Assembly: GCA_964448055.1 (NCBI GenBank) | Contig: CAYUVB010000002.1 | Coordinates: forward strand, 1-64,000 | From: WANQ01 sp964448055 | Lineage (GTDB): Archaea; Thermoproteota; Thermoprotei_A; Sulfolobales; WANQ01 | Length of the DNA: 64,000 nt | Direction of reading: 5' to 3' | Shown: positions 54,840-63,888 of the stretch, piece by piece | Position numbering within the stretch: the first letter of the stretch is position 1 | Layout of the letters: every line of letters starts with the position of its first letter | Made by a program: the position numbers and the translations under genes | Notes under the pieces: model-generated | Told to the model about the DNA's origin: nothing | The model's input: only the letters and a program-made list of their open reading frames with translations | Databases searched by the model: none

Positions 54840-55973
54840 CCTATATCTGATAATCATATTCTCTATTCCTGGATGCTTTAGCTCAAGCAAGGTATCCTCA
54901 AGCATCAATGTCTTAACATGAAGTACTATACTATTGGTCTTTGGGTCTAATGCTATTAAGTCTACGATGGCCACGTCACCTTTATTTTTAATAGTGCATG
55001 TATTGCTACTACACTTTACACTTATAGATGTCTTTCTATTCTTAGTAAACAGTTTATGTATAAGATCTTCATTTAGTGATAAGCGTTGCACCAATGTCCT
55101 TATTAGGTGTTCACAAGTGATATCGTTACATGGATTAAGTGTTTGTATTATAATATCCATTATTACTTTCTCTCCTTGTAATACTTCCAATGCTTTAAAC
55201 ATATTCTTATTTTCCACATGTTTTGTCTCAATTAAATTTTCAAGATATCTTTCTAGGTGGATCTTAACTTTAGGATCCTTTATGTTAGCTGTTAGAGAGC
55301 TTATAATCAATTTTCCTAAGTTACTATGTGTACTAGATACAATCATACCTGGTACACTATTTTCCACATATCCTTCGACAATTACTATTTTATCAAAGAT
55401 ATTGTTGAGTATTTCATTGAGTTGGGTCTCAGTTATCTGATCTAAGACTTGTATGACTTTATTAAGCCATGCTTTATTTTTCCATGCAATTATATAGTTA
55501 TTGTGGGAATGTATATTGTAAGTTCCTTTAATAATAAAATAACGTTGTTTAGGTACTAAAGTCTCCCAATGTGTAATGCTAATTGATCCCCATGTAGAGA
55601 ATCCGAGTGCTTCGGCATTTAATAAGGCTCTTTTAGGGGCAACATCTATTATGTCGGTAATTAGGTTATAGCAATGTTTTGGTGTAAATGCTATTGCGTT
55701 AAGGTCTATTAATGTATCATCACATATCTTTTCGTTTATGGTATACTCAATATTGGTTGCATCATTAACCTCAATATAGGGTGGAATTTTATCTATTGGG
55801 TTATTATCTATCGATAAATTCATAATATTGAGTCTAGGTTTATATAATGTTACCGTTCTATTAGTTAAAACAGTTTCTTTAACCTTAGGTTTGGTTGATG
55901 TGAAGTCTATATGTAATATTATTGTCAGCACCGGGGTTTTCATCACATCATCAGATGACTGTTTTGTCTTCAT
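54831..55973 (-). CDS. Unrecognised hypothetical protein
   Basis: 380 residues with no family recognised and no membrane helix. It is rich in Asn, Ile and Thr, with ~100 helical residues in the middle (~170-290) flanked by beta-rich parts. Two CxxxxC-like clusters (NPCNDITCEHL and CSSNTCTIK). Codon use resembles neighbours. It converges with TatD and is divergent from mgtE. An ATG at 55943 is an alternative start. Confidence 0.5.
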   Translation of the reverse strand: MKTKQSSDDVMKTPVLTIILHIDFTSTKPKVKETVLTNRTVTLYKPRLNIMNLSIDNNPIDKIPPYIEVNDATNIEYTINEKICDDTLIDLNAIAFTPKHCYNLITDIIDVAPKRALLNAEALGFSTWGSISITHWETLVPKQRYFIIKGTYNIHSHNNYIIAWKNKAWLNKVIQVLDQITETQLNEILNNIFDKIVIVEGYVENSVPGMIVSSTHSNLGKLIISSLTANIKDPKVKIHLERYLENLIETKHVENKNMFKALEVLQGEKVIMDIIIQTLNPCNDITCEHLIRTLVQRLSLNEDLIHKLFTKNRKTSISVKCSSNTCTIKNKGDVAIVDLIALDPKTNSIVLHVKTLMLEDTLLELKHPGIENMIIRYRLY

Positions 55974-56058
55974 CCATCTCTCCTCTGAATTCGTAATTTA
56001 GTAGTAGGGTTTAAATGAAGATGGAGCGCTCTATCTAAGTAATAACGAGGTGAAGATT

Positions 56059-57426
56059 ATGAGTAGTGCTAGCGAGGATATTGAAAGAGTAATCGACGAA
56101 TTAAGAACAGAGCTTTCAAGTGGTGTTAAAGCACCTAAAGTATTGGATAAACTTAGTCCTCCAGATGTAATAGATATACTGGAACGATTAAGTCCTGATG
56201 AACGTAGACGACTTGCAATTCTCTTGCCAGACAGCATTTTGTCCGAAATATTAAATAAATTACCTCAACAAGTATTATTAGATGTAGTACGCGTCCTAGG
56301 TACACAAAGATTAGCTAAAATAGCAGTTGATTTACCTTCGGATGAACTCGCTGATCTCATATTGAAGTTACCTCCTCTTATAAGAAGAGCGTTGCTCAAA
56401 GAGCTACCTATTTGGAAGGTTGAGGAAGTAAAACCGCTCCTTCTCTATCCACCTGAATCAGCTGGAGGCATAATGACAACACGTATACCTGTTTTCCACT
56501 TAAACCAAAGCGTTGCTGATGCTGTTAAAGAATTTGTTATTAGATCTAAATTTGAGGAGTACGAGACATCTAGATATGTATATGTTGTTGATGATGAAGG
56601 CAGGCTTGCAGGTATAATTGATGTTAAGACCTTTCTAACAGCTCCGAGAGATAAGAAACTTAAAGAGATAATGAATAGAGGCTTTATAGCAGTTAATGCT
56701 GAAATGGATCAAGAGGAAGTAGTTCGCCTTGTTGTAAGGTATGATTTAGACGAAGTACCTGTCGTTGATAAGACGGGGAGGCTTCTTGGTGCAATAAGTG
56801 CTGATGACCTAATGGATGTTATAATCAATGAGGCTACTGAGGATATTATAATGTTCGGTGGCGTGCCTAAGATACGTGAACCATATCTAACAGCACGTGT
56901 AATGGAGTTAGTTCGCAAAAGAGCTGTATGGCTTATATTCTTATACCTTACCGAAGCTATTACGATAAGCATACTAAGTTTTTATGAAAGAGTTTTAGCG
57001 ACTATTATAGCTCTTTCATTCTTCATACCTTTATTAACGGATACTGGTGGAAACGCTGGTTCTCAGTCGGCAACGTTAGTTATAAGGTCATTAGCTACTG
57101 GTGAGGTAAGGTTTAGTGATATACCAAGAATTATAGTAAAGGAGACCTTGACGTCTCTTACTCTAGGGCTAATATTATCACCTCTTGCATTCACATTAAG
57201 CTACCTAATAGCTCATAACATTATGGTATCCATAGTAGTATCTCTATCCATAGTATTAGTAGTATATGTAGCGAGTATGATAGGTGCTCTATTACCATTA
57301 ATAGCTGCAAGGATGGGCATAGATCCTGCTGTTATATCAGCACCATTAATTACAACCATGGCCGACTCGATAGGGCTTACATTATACTTTACATTAGCAA
57401 TAATGTTTCTTGGGCTAAAAATTTAA
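56059..57426 (+). CDS. mgtE: Magnesium transporter MgtE
   Basis: About 455 residues in the standard order: cytosolic N-domain of helical superhelix (~1-130), two CBS domains (~135-255, with ESAGGIMTTRIPVFHLNQSV and AVNAEMDQEEVVRLVVRYDLDEVPVVDK), and five membrane helices (~285-455) with the TGGNAGSQSATLVIRSLATGEV signature in the pore region. Mg2+ channel gated by cytosolic Mg2+. ATG at 56059 with GAGGTGA six bases upstream. Confidence 0.95.
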   Translation: MSSASEDIERVIDELRTELSSGVKAPKVLDKLSPPDVIDILERLSPDERRRLAILLPDSILSEILNKLPQQVLLDVVRVLGTQRLAKIAVDLPSDELADLILKLPPLIRRALLKELPIWKVEEVKPLLLYPPESAGGIMTTRIPVFHLNQSVADAVKEFVIRSKFEEYETSRYVYVVDDEGRLAGIIDVKTFLTAPRDKKLKEIMNRGFIAVNAEMDQEEVVRLVVRYDLDEVPVVDKTGRLLGAISADDLMDVIINEATEDIIMFGGVPKIREPYLTARVMELVRKRAVWLIFLYLTEAITISILSFYERVLATIIALSFFIPLLTDTGGNAGSQSATLVIRSLATGEVRFSDIPRIIVKETLTSLTLGLILSPLAFTLSYLIAHNIMVSIVVSLSIVLVVYVASMIGALLPLIAARMGIDPAVISAPLITTMADSIGLTLYFTLAIMFLGLKI

Positions 57427-57501
57427 TAAGCAAGCTGAAATACTCGTAAAGTAGTCATTAACGCAGCATGATAAGGTTATAAAGTCTCTTGGGGGGCTAT
57501 T

Positions 57502-58761
57502 TTGGGTAAACTAGTAGAAGTATACGGACATGTTCTAAGTATACGTAAACTAGGAAAAATAGGCTTTATAGTCTTAAGGACTTTTGATGGAATAGAACAA
57601 GTAACTGTAAAGAAAGAACATGTTAATGAAGAGACATGGAAATTATTTAAGGAGGAAATAGGTTTTGAATACTTCTTAAGAATTAAAGGCGAATTAGTTG
57701 AGAGTAGTATAGCTAAGTTGGGAAGAGAAATAATAGCTCATGAAATAGAGGTAGTAGCACCATCCAAACCCTTACCTATTGATCTATCAGATAAAGTGGA
57801 GGCTGAATTTCCTACAAGGATAAGGTACCGCTACTTAGATATACGTAGGCCTAAGGTACGTGCCATTCTCAAGGTAAGATCAACTCTGCTTAAGGCAGCA
57901 CGTGAGTTCTTCTTTAAACAAGGTTTCGTCGAGCTAAACTTCCCTATAATAATTGCGACAGCAACTGAAGGAGGAGCCAACCTCTTTCCTGTGAAATACT
58001 TTGATAGACAAGCATATCTAGCGCAAAGTGCTCAATTGTATAAGCAATCGGTGATTCCAGTCTTTGGAAAAGTGTTTACTATAGGACCTAGCTTTCGTGC
58101 AGAGAAATCAAGGACACGTAAGCATCTAACAGAGTTCTGGCAAATTGATGTAGAAAAAGCTCTAACTACTCCAGAGGAACTAATGGAAATACAATTCAAT
58201 TTAGTAAAACATATCTACGAGAGAATACTAGAGGAGAATGAGAAGGAACTTGAACTACTTAAAGTAAAACTAGAAGTACCAGAATACTATCATAAGCTAA
58301 GCTATGATGAAGCCTTAGAACTAATTCGTAGAAAGGGGTTTGAAATAAAATGGGGAGAAGACTTTGGAGCTGATGAAGAAAGGGCTCTATGCACTCAGTT
58401 TGACCAGCCTTTCTTTGTAACAGAGTTTCCAGAGCAAGTAGTGGCATTCTATTATAAAGTGAAGGATGATGATCCAAGAATGGCTCATAGAATAGATATG
58501 TATGGCCCAGGGGAATATGGTGTTGAATGGTCATCAGGTGGATTAAGAGAACATGATCCGAGAAGGCTAAGAGAGAGGATGATAGCTAAAGGATTGAAAC
58601 CAGAAAGCTTCTCGTGGTATCTAGATATGTTTGAATACGGCTTCCCTTCACATGGAGGCTTCGGTATGGGTGTAGAGAGACTATTACAATCGATACTTAA
58701 ATTGGAGAGAATACATGAGGCAACGTTGTATCCTAGAACACCAGATATACTTGAACCTTAG
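57502..58761 (+). CDS. Aspartyl/asparaginyl-tRNA synthetase (class IIb)
   Basis: 419 residues: OB-fold anticodon domain (~1-95) and class II catalytic core. The body matches archaeal AsnRS: FTIGPSFRAEKSRTRKHLTEF (motif 2), WGEDFGADEERAL, and FGMGVERLL (motif 3). But QSAQLYKQ has Lys181 where AsnRS has Leu, and GVEWSSGGLREH (~340-351) aligns with the aspartate pocket of AspRS. It may therefore bind aspartate and act as a non-discriminating AspRS, or still make Asn-tRNA. TTG start, GGGGGG upstream. Confidence 0.82.
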   Translation: MGKLVEVYGHVLSIRKLGKIGFIVLRTFDGIEQVTVKKEHVNEETWKLFKEEIGFEYFLRIKGELVESSIAKLGREIIAHEIEVVAPSKPLPIDLSDKVEAEFPTRIRYRYLDIRRPKVRAILKVRSTLLKAAREFFFKQGFVELNFPIIIATATEGGANLFPVKYFDRQAYLAQSAQLYKQSVIPVFGKVFTIGPSFRAEKSRTRKHLTEFWQIDVEKALTTPEELMEIQFNLVKHIYERILEENEKELELLKVKLEVPEYYHKLSYDEALELIRRKGFEIKWGEDFGADEERALCTQFDQPFFVTEFPEQVVAFYYKVKDDDPRMAHRIDMYGPGEYGVEWSSGGLREHDPRRLRERMIAKGLKPESFSWYLDMFEYGFPSHGGFGMGVERLLQSILKLERIHEATLYPRTPDILEP

Positions 58762-58772
58762 CGGATGACTAT

Positions 58773-59672
58773 ATGCTAAAAAAGTTTAAGATTAATGAAA
58801 GAATAGACCTAAGATTATCGTTATATCCTAGTTTTGCATCAGCTCTTTTCATACAACTAGATAATGAAACATTATTAAAGGATTTAGGCTATGGTAAAGG
58901 ATTAAAAATAAGAGTTCGTTGTAATGAGGTTGTATGTGAAGGAGTTCTTTGTGATGATGAACTAATAAAAGAATGGATTGGTATATGGTTTAATCCCTAC
59001 GATTATTTGGATAAAGTAAAGCGGAGTAGAAGATGGATTATAGAGAAATTAATTAATCTATACAATGGAGTTAGAATAATAACAAGTAGTATTGATTGGA
59101 AAATTATACTTGCAGCAGTATTTCTATCACGTAGAACTGATTATCATGTTAACGTTGTTAGATGGATTAAAACAATATTCAAAGACACCTATATAGAAAA
59201 TACTGATACCATAATTGAACGTATTGATGTAGCAGGTAAGAGTTATCAGTTAAAACAATTGAAGTTAAGTATAGATTCTCTCTTTAATGTTAACTTTAAT
59301 GAGGAGCCATGGATTTTACGTAGAGAATTATTACTTAGAAAATATGTTGGTCCTAAGGTTGTAGATGCATTCTTACTCTTCACTAAGAAGGGTTCGGTAT
59401 TTACACCTAGCGATATACATTACCAAAGATTCGTGAAGAATTTAAATTTAGTTAATAGGAAGTTAGGGATTCCTATGAAGAACATGTGTTTAAGGTATGG
59501 TGCTAATTGTTTTGATTGCCCGTTTAGGGATAACTGTCTTACTGGATGGAGTATATCAGTATTTGGTGAACTAAGTGGATGGGTTCAAACAATAGCGTAC
59601 ATACACGATAAAATGTTTTGTTCAAGAAAGCTATGTATGAAATGTGGACTTAGAGACTTATGTATGCATTAA
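58773..59672 (+). CDS. EndoIII-like DNA glycosylase/lyase with two cysteine clusters
   Basis: 299 residues. A helix-hairpin-helix with VGPKVVDAFLLF (Lys195, aligned to the catalytic Lys of EndoIII) and TPSDIHYQRF (Asp214, the catalytic Asp) predicts a bifunctional base-excision glycosylase. The FeS signature CLRYGANCFDCPFRDNC (Cys239, 246, 249, 255) fits C-x6-C-x2-C-x5-C exactly. A second set near the C-terminus (Cys283, 288, 291, 297) has C-x4-C-x2-C-x5-C. Eleven bases from the synthetase gene, same direction. Confidence 0.8.
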   Translation: MLKKFKINERIDLRLSLYPSFASALFIQLDNETLLKDLGYGKGLKIRVRCNEVVCEGVLCDDELIKEWIGIWFNPYDYLDKVKRSRRWIIEKLINLYNGVRIITSSIDWKIILAAVFLSRRTDYHVNVVRWIKTIFKDTYIENTDTIIERIDVAGKSYQLKQLKLSIDSLFNVNFNEEPWILRRELLLRKYVGPKVVDAFLLFTKKGSVFTPSDIHYQRFVKNLNLVNRKLGIPMKNMCLRYGANCFDCPFRDNCLTGWSISVFGELSGWVQTIAYIHDKMFCSRKLCMKCGLRDLCMH

Positions 59673-60451
59673 ATCATTTCATCAGGTATTTCGTTTGGTT
59701 TATACGCTATCTTGGGTTTGAGTCTGGTTCTTTTTAGCAGTTCTATTACGTGTGGATATAATATTATGTATTCTTTATCTATTGTTTCAGCGAGTTTCTT
59801 ATCTATGTTAGATAAAATTCTCTTTATGCGTGTTAAACCTTTATCAGGGTTAAAACTTAGCATTACAGCTGCATATACTTCTTCGCCTGGCTCAAGTCCT
59901 GCTTCAACAAGGTTTCTTAGAGCTCTTAATTGTACATACCAATATTCTTGTCTAGCTCCGGTTAATTGTGTAAACTCTTCTGGACTTGTACCTTTTATTG
60001 AAACTCGTATCTCAATTCCTTGTCCATGATACTTTCCTAGTCTATATGCTAGTTCCTTGTATGTACCAAGTATTATACCATTGGTCTCAAGGATGAAGTG
60101 GAACCCGGATTCTGTTGCTAAATTAATTAATTCGAGTAGATGGTTAAAACCTATCGTGGGTTCTCCTCCACTTAATCTTAATTGTCTTATTCTATATTTC
60201 CTTGCTAATGATGTGAGTCTTGAGAATACTTGATGAGAATTCAAGTACTCCCCTTTTGCATGTGGGTTCCAGCTAAATTTCCAAGCCCAGCAAAACTTGC
60301 ATCTAAGGTTGCATCCTATTACATCACCAGTTACTACTCCTCCATACCATCGATCCTTACGGAATCTATAGTATTTTCGATACTCAACGTTGTCTTGTTT
60401 CTTTGTTACTAACTTTTCTATCTTATTTGTTAGAAATATGGGGTCGATCAC
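59669..60451 (-). CDS. Radical SAM protein
   Basis: 260 residues. SAM-cluster motif GCNLRCKFCWAW (CxxxCxxC, ~residue 47) with the GGE of LRLSGGEPTIGF (~92). The core resembles archaeal radical SAM proteins of the COG5014 kind, but the substrate is unknown. It overlaps the EndoIII-like gene on the opposite strand by four bases. Confidence 0.8.
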   Translation of the reverse strand: MIDPIFLTNKIEKLVTKKQDNVEYRKYYRFRKDRWYGGVVTGDVIGCNLRCKFCWAWKFSWNPHAKGEYLNSHQVFSRLTSLARKYRIRQLRLSGGEPTIGFNHLLELINLATESGFHFILETNGIILGTYKELAYRLGKYHGQGIEIRVSIKGTSPEEFTQLTGARQEYWYVQLRALRNLVEAGLEPGEEVYAAVMLSFNPDKGLTRIKRILSNIDKKLAETIDKEYIILYPHVIELLKRTRLKPKIAYKPNEIPDEMI

Positions 60452-60462
60452 TACTATTTCCT

Positions 60463-61203
60463 CTATTTCTGTAAGCCTTTGTTCATAAGTTTTAATATCG
60501 TTTTTCTACGTGCTTCTATTTGTTTACCGTATTCTTCTAGGGCTTTAGACTTTGCTATGCCTACTATGTCCTCCTTTAATTTGTCAAGTATTTTTGAATC
60601 ATACCATTTATGGTCTTTTTTAATCATTTTAAGCGTGTCAACAATTACTTTCCCTACATTAGCAGCATCGAGTATAGGATCCTTCTTATTCAATACATCT
60701 TCTCCTCCTATGTAGTATGCTAATGCCCATGGGGGGATGATGAAGCCCATACTATTGAGTACAACCATCATATACGCTATTGCCATGATATTTCCACTAT
60801 CATTGCCTACGGCAATGAATCCTGCAACTTTGCCTTCAACCCAGCTACGTCCTTCAACAAATATCATATTCTCAAAAGCGGTCATACGATCTATTAGGTT
60901 TTTGAGATGGCCGCTGGGACCATACCAATATAATGGTGTAGCTATTATTAGGCCATCACTTTTAAGGATTTTTTCTAGTATAATTCTTCCATCATCCTCT
61001 ATTACGCAGGGATATCTACATGCTAGTTGTTCATCACTTAAGCATCCTATACATGGTTTTATGTCGTAATCATACAAGTGGATTAGTTCGACTTCAGCAC
61101 CTAATTGTCTTGCTGTATGTAAAGCTATTTCAAGTAGTTTATACGTATTGCCATACTTTCTTGGCGAAGCGTTTACTCCAAGGATTTTAATGTTCCCAGC
61201 CAA
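60463..61203 (-). CDS. Flavodoxin-fold NAD(P)H-dependent FMN reductase / iron-sulfur flavoprotein
   Basis: 246 residues. LGVNASPRKYGNTYKLLE binds FMN phosphate, and CIGCLSDEQLACRYPC supplies four cysteines resembling those of iron-sulfur flavoproteins; ATPLYWYGPSGHLKNLIDR is the isoalloxazine loop. Transfers electrons from ferredoxin or NAD(P)H. Starts at 61203 with GGAGGAAG upstream. Twelve bases from the radical SAM gene, same transcript. Confidence 0.85.
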   Translation of the reverse strand: MAGNIKILGVNASPRKYGNTYKLLEIALHTARQLGAEVELIHLYDYDIKPCIGCLSDEQLACRYPCVIEDDGRIILEKILKSDGLIIATPLYWYGPSGHLKNLIDRMTAFENMIFVEGRSWVEGKVAGFIAVGNDSGNIMAIAYMMVVLNSMGFIIPPWALAYYIGGEDVLNKKDPILDAANVGKVIVDTLKMIKKDHKWYDSKILDKLKEDIVGIAKSKALEEYGKQIEARRKTILKLMNKGLQK

Positions 61204-61261
61204 GGCACTTCCTCCTCCTGATTGTTTCTAATCCGCTTTAAAATTGTAAGTGTAAAAATAT

Positions 61262-61342
61262 TTCTGGATGATGACGCCCCTACCCCTTGGAACCCGGGTC
61301 ATAGGTCTCCCGGGTTATGAAGAAGTGGTTCTTCGCTGACAT
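61262..61342 (+). ncRNA. C/D box sRNA with internal hairpin
   Basis: Plus strand: C box ATGATGA (61268-61274), 12-base spacer CGCCCCTACCCC, then an extended stem AACCCGGG-(10 bases)-CCCGGGTT in place of the usual D'/C' linker, C' box ATGAAGA (61317-61323, one mismatch), 12-base spacer AGTGGTTCTTCG, D box CTGA (61336-61339). No canonical D' is present (TTGG at the expected place). A TATA-like TTTAAAAT (61237-61244) lies at the right distance upstream. It overlaps the last bases of the converging nitrilase gene. Confidence 0.72.
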
Positions 61343-62157
61343 TAGGTCATAGTAGTTTTATATAATTCGGGTCTACGTAACTTAAGTACTGGTAGCTTTC
61401 TTCTCACTTCATATATGTAGTCAACATCTATAGTGTATTCCTTATATGTTTCATTGATGCCTAGATCTATTAATACTGTTCCCAAAGGGTCTATAATCAT
61501 ACTTCTACCAGTAAAGTATTTACCTGTCTGATTAGCTATAACCATGTATACCGTGTTTTCATGTGCGCGTGCTTGAGCTAAGAATCTTAATGTTTCTTCT
61601 TTTAATGGACCTTTGTACCACGCTGATGGACTTACTATAATCTCTGCACCATTTAGCGAGTACACTCTATACAATTCAGGAAATCTTATATCGAAACATA
61701 CACTAAAGGCTATGCGTACTTTATTAACATCGATTACTTTTGATGGCTTGGGCCCTGGCATCATATAATTGGATTCTTTATAACCGTATGCGTCAAATAG
61801 ATGGGTCTTTCTATATACTATCTCAGCTTCTCCATTAGATCTAATAAGAACTACTGTGTTATAAACCCTAGGTGGTTTATTTGTCTTCTCAAAGAATGTT
61901 GCAATAATATTTGTAGAGTACTCTTTGGCTATAGCGGCTAATTTATTGATAAATGCGTCATTAATGTCTTCAGCTATCTCATATAGATCATGGGGTTCTA
62001 ATCCTTCTATAGGAGTCATTAAGTACTCAGGCAATACTATTATATCTGCTTCAATATTTCTACTAGATTTCATTAGTTTCTTTACTTTCTCTATATTTTC
62101 ATACTTATTGTTTACAGCTTCTAATTGAACTAGACCTATGGTTATGGTTCTTGTCAT
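61342..62157 (-). CDS. Carbon-nitrogen hydrolase (nitrilase superfamily)
   Basis: About 271 residues. Catalytic triad in VLPEYLM (Glu), YRKTHLFDAYG (Lys) and FSVCFDIRFPE (Cys). Closest in motif pattern to the omega-amidase/Nit group; exact amide substrate unknown. The ATG at 62157 (MTRTITIGLVQL) is the family start; the longer frame from 62238 runs through the promoter region and the start of the divergent TatD-like gene. Confidence 0.87.
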   Translation of the reverse strand: MTRTITIGLVQLEAVNNKYENIEKVKKLMKSSRNIEADIIVLPEYLMTPIEGLEPHDLYEIAEDINDAFINKLAAIAKEYSTNIIATFFEKTNKPPRVYNTVVLIRSNGEAEIVYRKTHLFDAYGYKESNYMMPGPKPSKVIDVNKVRIAFSVCFDIRFPELYRVYSLNGAEIIVSPSAWYKGPLKEETLRFLAQARAHENTVYMVIANQTGKYFTGRSMIIDPLGTVLIDLGINETYKEYTIDVDYIYEVRRKLPVLKLRRPELYKTTMT

Positions 62158-62239
62158 GTAGATAACCCTTAAAACTAGTAGTAGTTGTTTTGCTATATTG
62201 TTTACGGTGAAGACACGGTTAGGGCCAAGGGTTTCCATA

Positions 62240-63094
62240 ATGCTTGTCTATGCTGATGCGCATACACATACTAATCCTGTACGTGGTATGGGTATGAAAA
62301 TTGTTGCAGAGAAATTCAGGGCTAAAAATGGATGGTTTATGGCTATAGTAGGTTTGGCCCCTTGGAGTTATGGTTTAACCCCTAATGTGGAAGGATATAC
62401 TAAGAGCTTTGAATTGGTTTTACGGGAGTGCGATATTGCTAGACAGAAAGGATTGAAGGTAGCTTGTATCCTGGGAGTACATCCAGCAGATATAGATAAG
62501 CTAGTATATAAGTATGGACTTAAGCTCGAAGACGCGTTAAATCTAGTATATAAAGTCATTGATATAGTTATAGACATGTGTAAGCAAGGTAGAATAGACG
62601 GTATAGGTGAGATAGGGAGACCACATTATAGGATTGATCCGGTATTTGTTGCTGCAGCTGAACTAGTTATGTTAAGGGTTATGGAGGCTGTCAAAGATTA
62701 TGAATGTGTGCTCCATCTTCATCTCGAGCAAGGTGGTGTGATTACAGTAGAGTCTATTGAGAAATTAGCTAAACTTGTAAGGCTTAGAATGGATAAGGTA
62801 ATTTTCCATCATTCACGTCCAGGATTATTAGATTACGTATTAACCAGAGGATATAATGCTACTATTCCAGGAATAGAGGCTGTTCTCCGTATAGTGTTTA
62901 GTAAACATAAGCCTGCGTACATGGTTGAAAGCGATCATATAGATGATCCTCATAGACCAGGTGTTGTAGTTTATCCATGGCAATTAATTGAGAATCAAAT
63001 TAAGTTGCTTAAGGAAGGATTAATTGATGAAGAGTACTTATATAAAGTTAATGTAGACAATGTAGTGAGAACTTATGGCATTGAGCCCCCATAG
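62240..63094 (+). CDS. TatD-related TIM-barrel hydrolase (COG1099)
   Basis: About 284 residues. YADAHTHTNPVRGMGM (His-x-His), GIGEIGRPHYR (Glu), VLHLHLEQGG, FHHSRPG and VESDHIDDPHR line up as the metal ligands of the archaeal COG1099 family. Substrate unknown. The ATG at 62240 is preferred over the upstream frame start at 62198. Divergent from nitrilase; its end overlaps the RecB-like gene. Confidence 0.82.
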   Translation: MLVYADAHTHTNPVRGMGMKIVAEKFRAKNGWFMAIVGLAPWSYGLTPNVEGYTKSFELVLRECDIARQKGLKVACILGVHPADIDKLVYKYGLKLEDALNLVYKVIDIVIDMCKQGRIDGIGEIGRPHYRIDPVFVAAAELVMLRVMEAVKDYECVLHLHLEQGGVITVESIEKLAKLVRLRMDKVIFHHSRPGLLDYVLTRGYNATIPGIEAVLRIVFSKHKPAYMVESDHIDDPHRPGVVVYPWQLIENQIKLLKEGLIDEEYLYKVNVDNVVRTYGIEPP

Positions 63095-63789
63095 CTACTT
63101 AGTTGGTGTTTTAGCTCTTCAACCAGTTTATTAAGTTCATTTAATAGTGCTTCTACTTTATACTTATAGAAATATATCTTGAATAGTAGTTTAATGGTTC
63201 TATAGTCACGTACATGTTTTGGTATGATGTTCTTTTCTTTCATTTCACGGAGTTTACGTGTTAAATCCTTTATACTTAAGTTCAGCTTTTTTGCAGCCTC
63301 AATTATATTATTTGTTTCAGCTATGGTTTTTGCTATATCGATGTATTCTGGAGGCATTTTTATTTCAGAGAATACTAAATCTAACAAATGTTCAAGTGAG
63401 CGTGTAATAGCGGTACCTATAATTACATCCAGTTCCTCTGTTTCAATAGTTATGTATTCAGAAAATGGTATTAGATTTACATTTAATTTCTGCGCCAGTT
63501 TTTCTGCCGCTTCATCCGCGTATCCTCTGGCTATTATTAATGGTTTAGCGTTAATTAATTGAGAGTTAACGTAAATCTGCCTAATAGATGTAATATCTGC
63601 TCTTCCAGCCTTAACTTCAATAGCGTATAGTTCTCCTTCTTTTTCAGCAAGGAAGTCTATTTCTCCTATCTCTATACCTTCTTCGATTATTTTGTAATGG
63701 GATGCTACGACGTTGTATCCTAGTTTGGCTAATATGCCTATGGCAATATTTTCGCTGCTACGCCATTTCTGCTTGGGGGATAAAGTCAT
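63073..63789 (-). CDS. RecB-family nuclease
   Basis: 238 residues. PD-(D/E)xK nuclease core with GEIDFLAEKEGELYAIEVKAG (Asp, then E-V-K), preceded by the helix with SSENIAIGILAKLGYNV. The C-terminal half (~115-235) is helical and basic, with a helix-turn-helix-like EAAKKLNLSIKDLTRKLREM. This crenarchaeal family is known as RecB-like nuclease; a role in DNA repair is inferred. Start ATG/GTG near 63789, close to the divergent partial gene at the edge. Confidence 0.85.
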   Translation of the reverse strand: MTLSPKQKWRSSENIAIGILAKLGYNVVASHYKIIEEGIEIGEIDFLAEKEGELYAIEVKAGRADITSIRQIYVNSQLINAKPLIIARGYADEAAEKLAQKLNVNLIPFSEYITIETEELDVIIGTAITRSLEHLLDLVFSEIKMPPEYIDIAKTIAETNNIIEAAKKLNLSIKDLTRKLREMKEKNIIPKHVRDYRTIKLLFKIYFYKYKVEALLNELNKLVEELKHQLSSYGGSMP

Positions 63790-63888
63790 TTGGTTACACC
63801 ACTATACTGAGCTGTATACCTTAGTTTGAAGCGAAAAATATTAACGGTATGTGCGTACTTGAGTATTGTATGTGGGGTAGATATTAAG

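Noticed and set aside
55926..55960. GTGATGA-11 bases-CTGA on the minus strand near the start of the orphan gene
   Set aside because: Only half a C/D RNA: there is no C' box, second guide or terminal stem, and the bases lie in the coding N-terminus.
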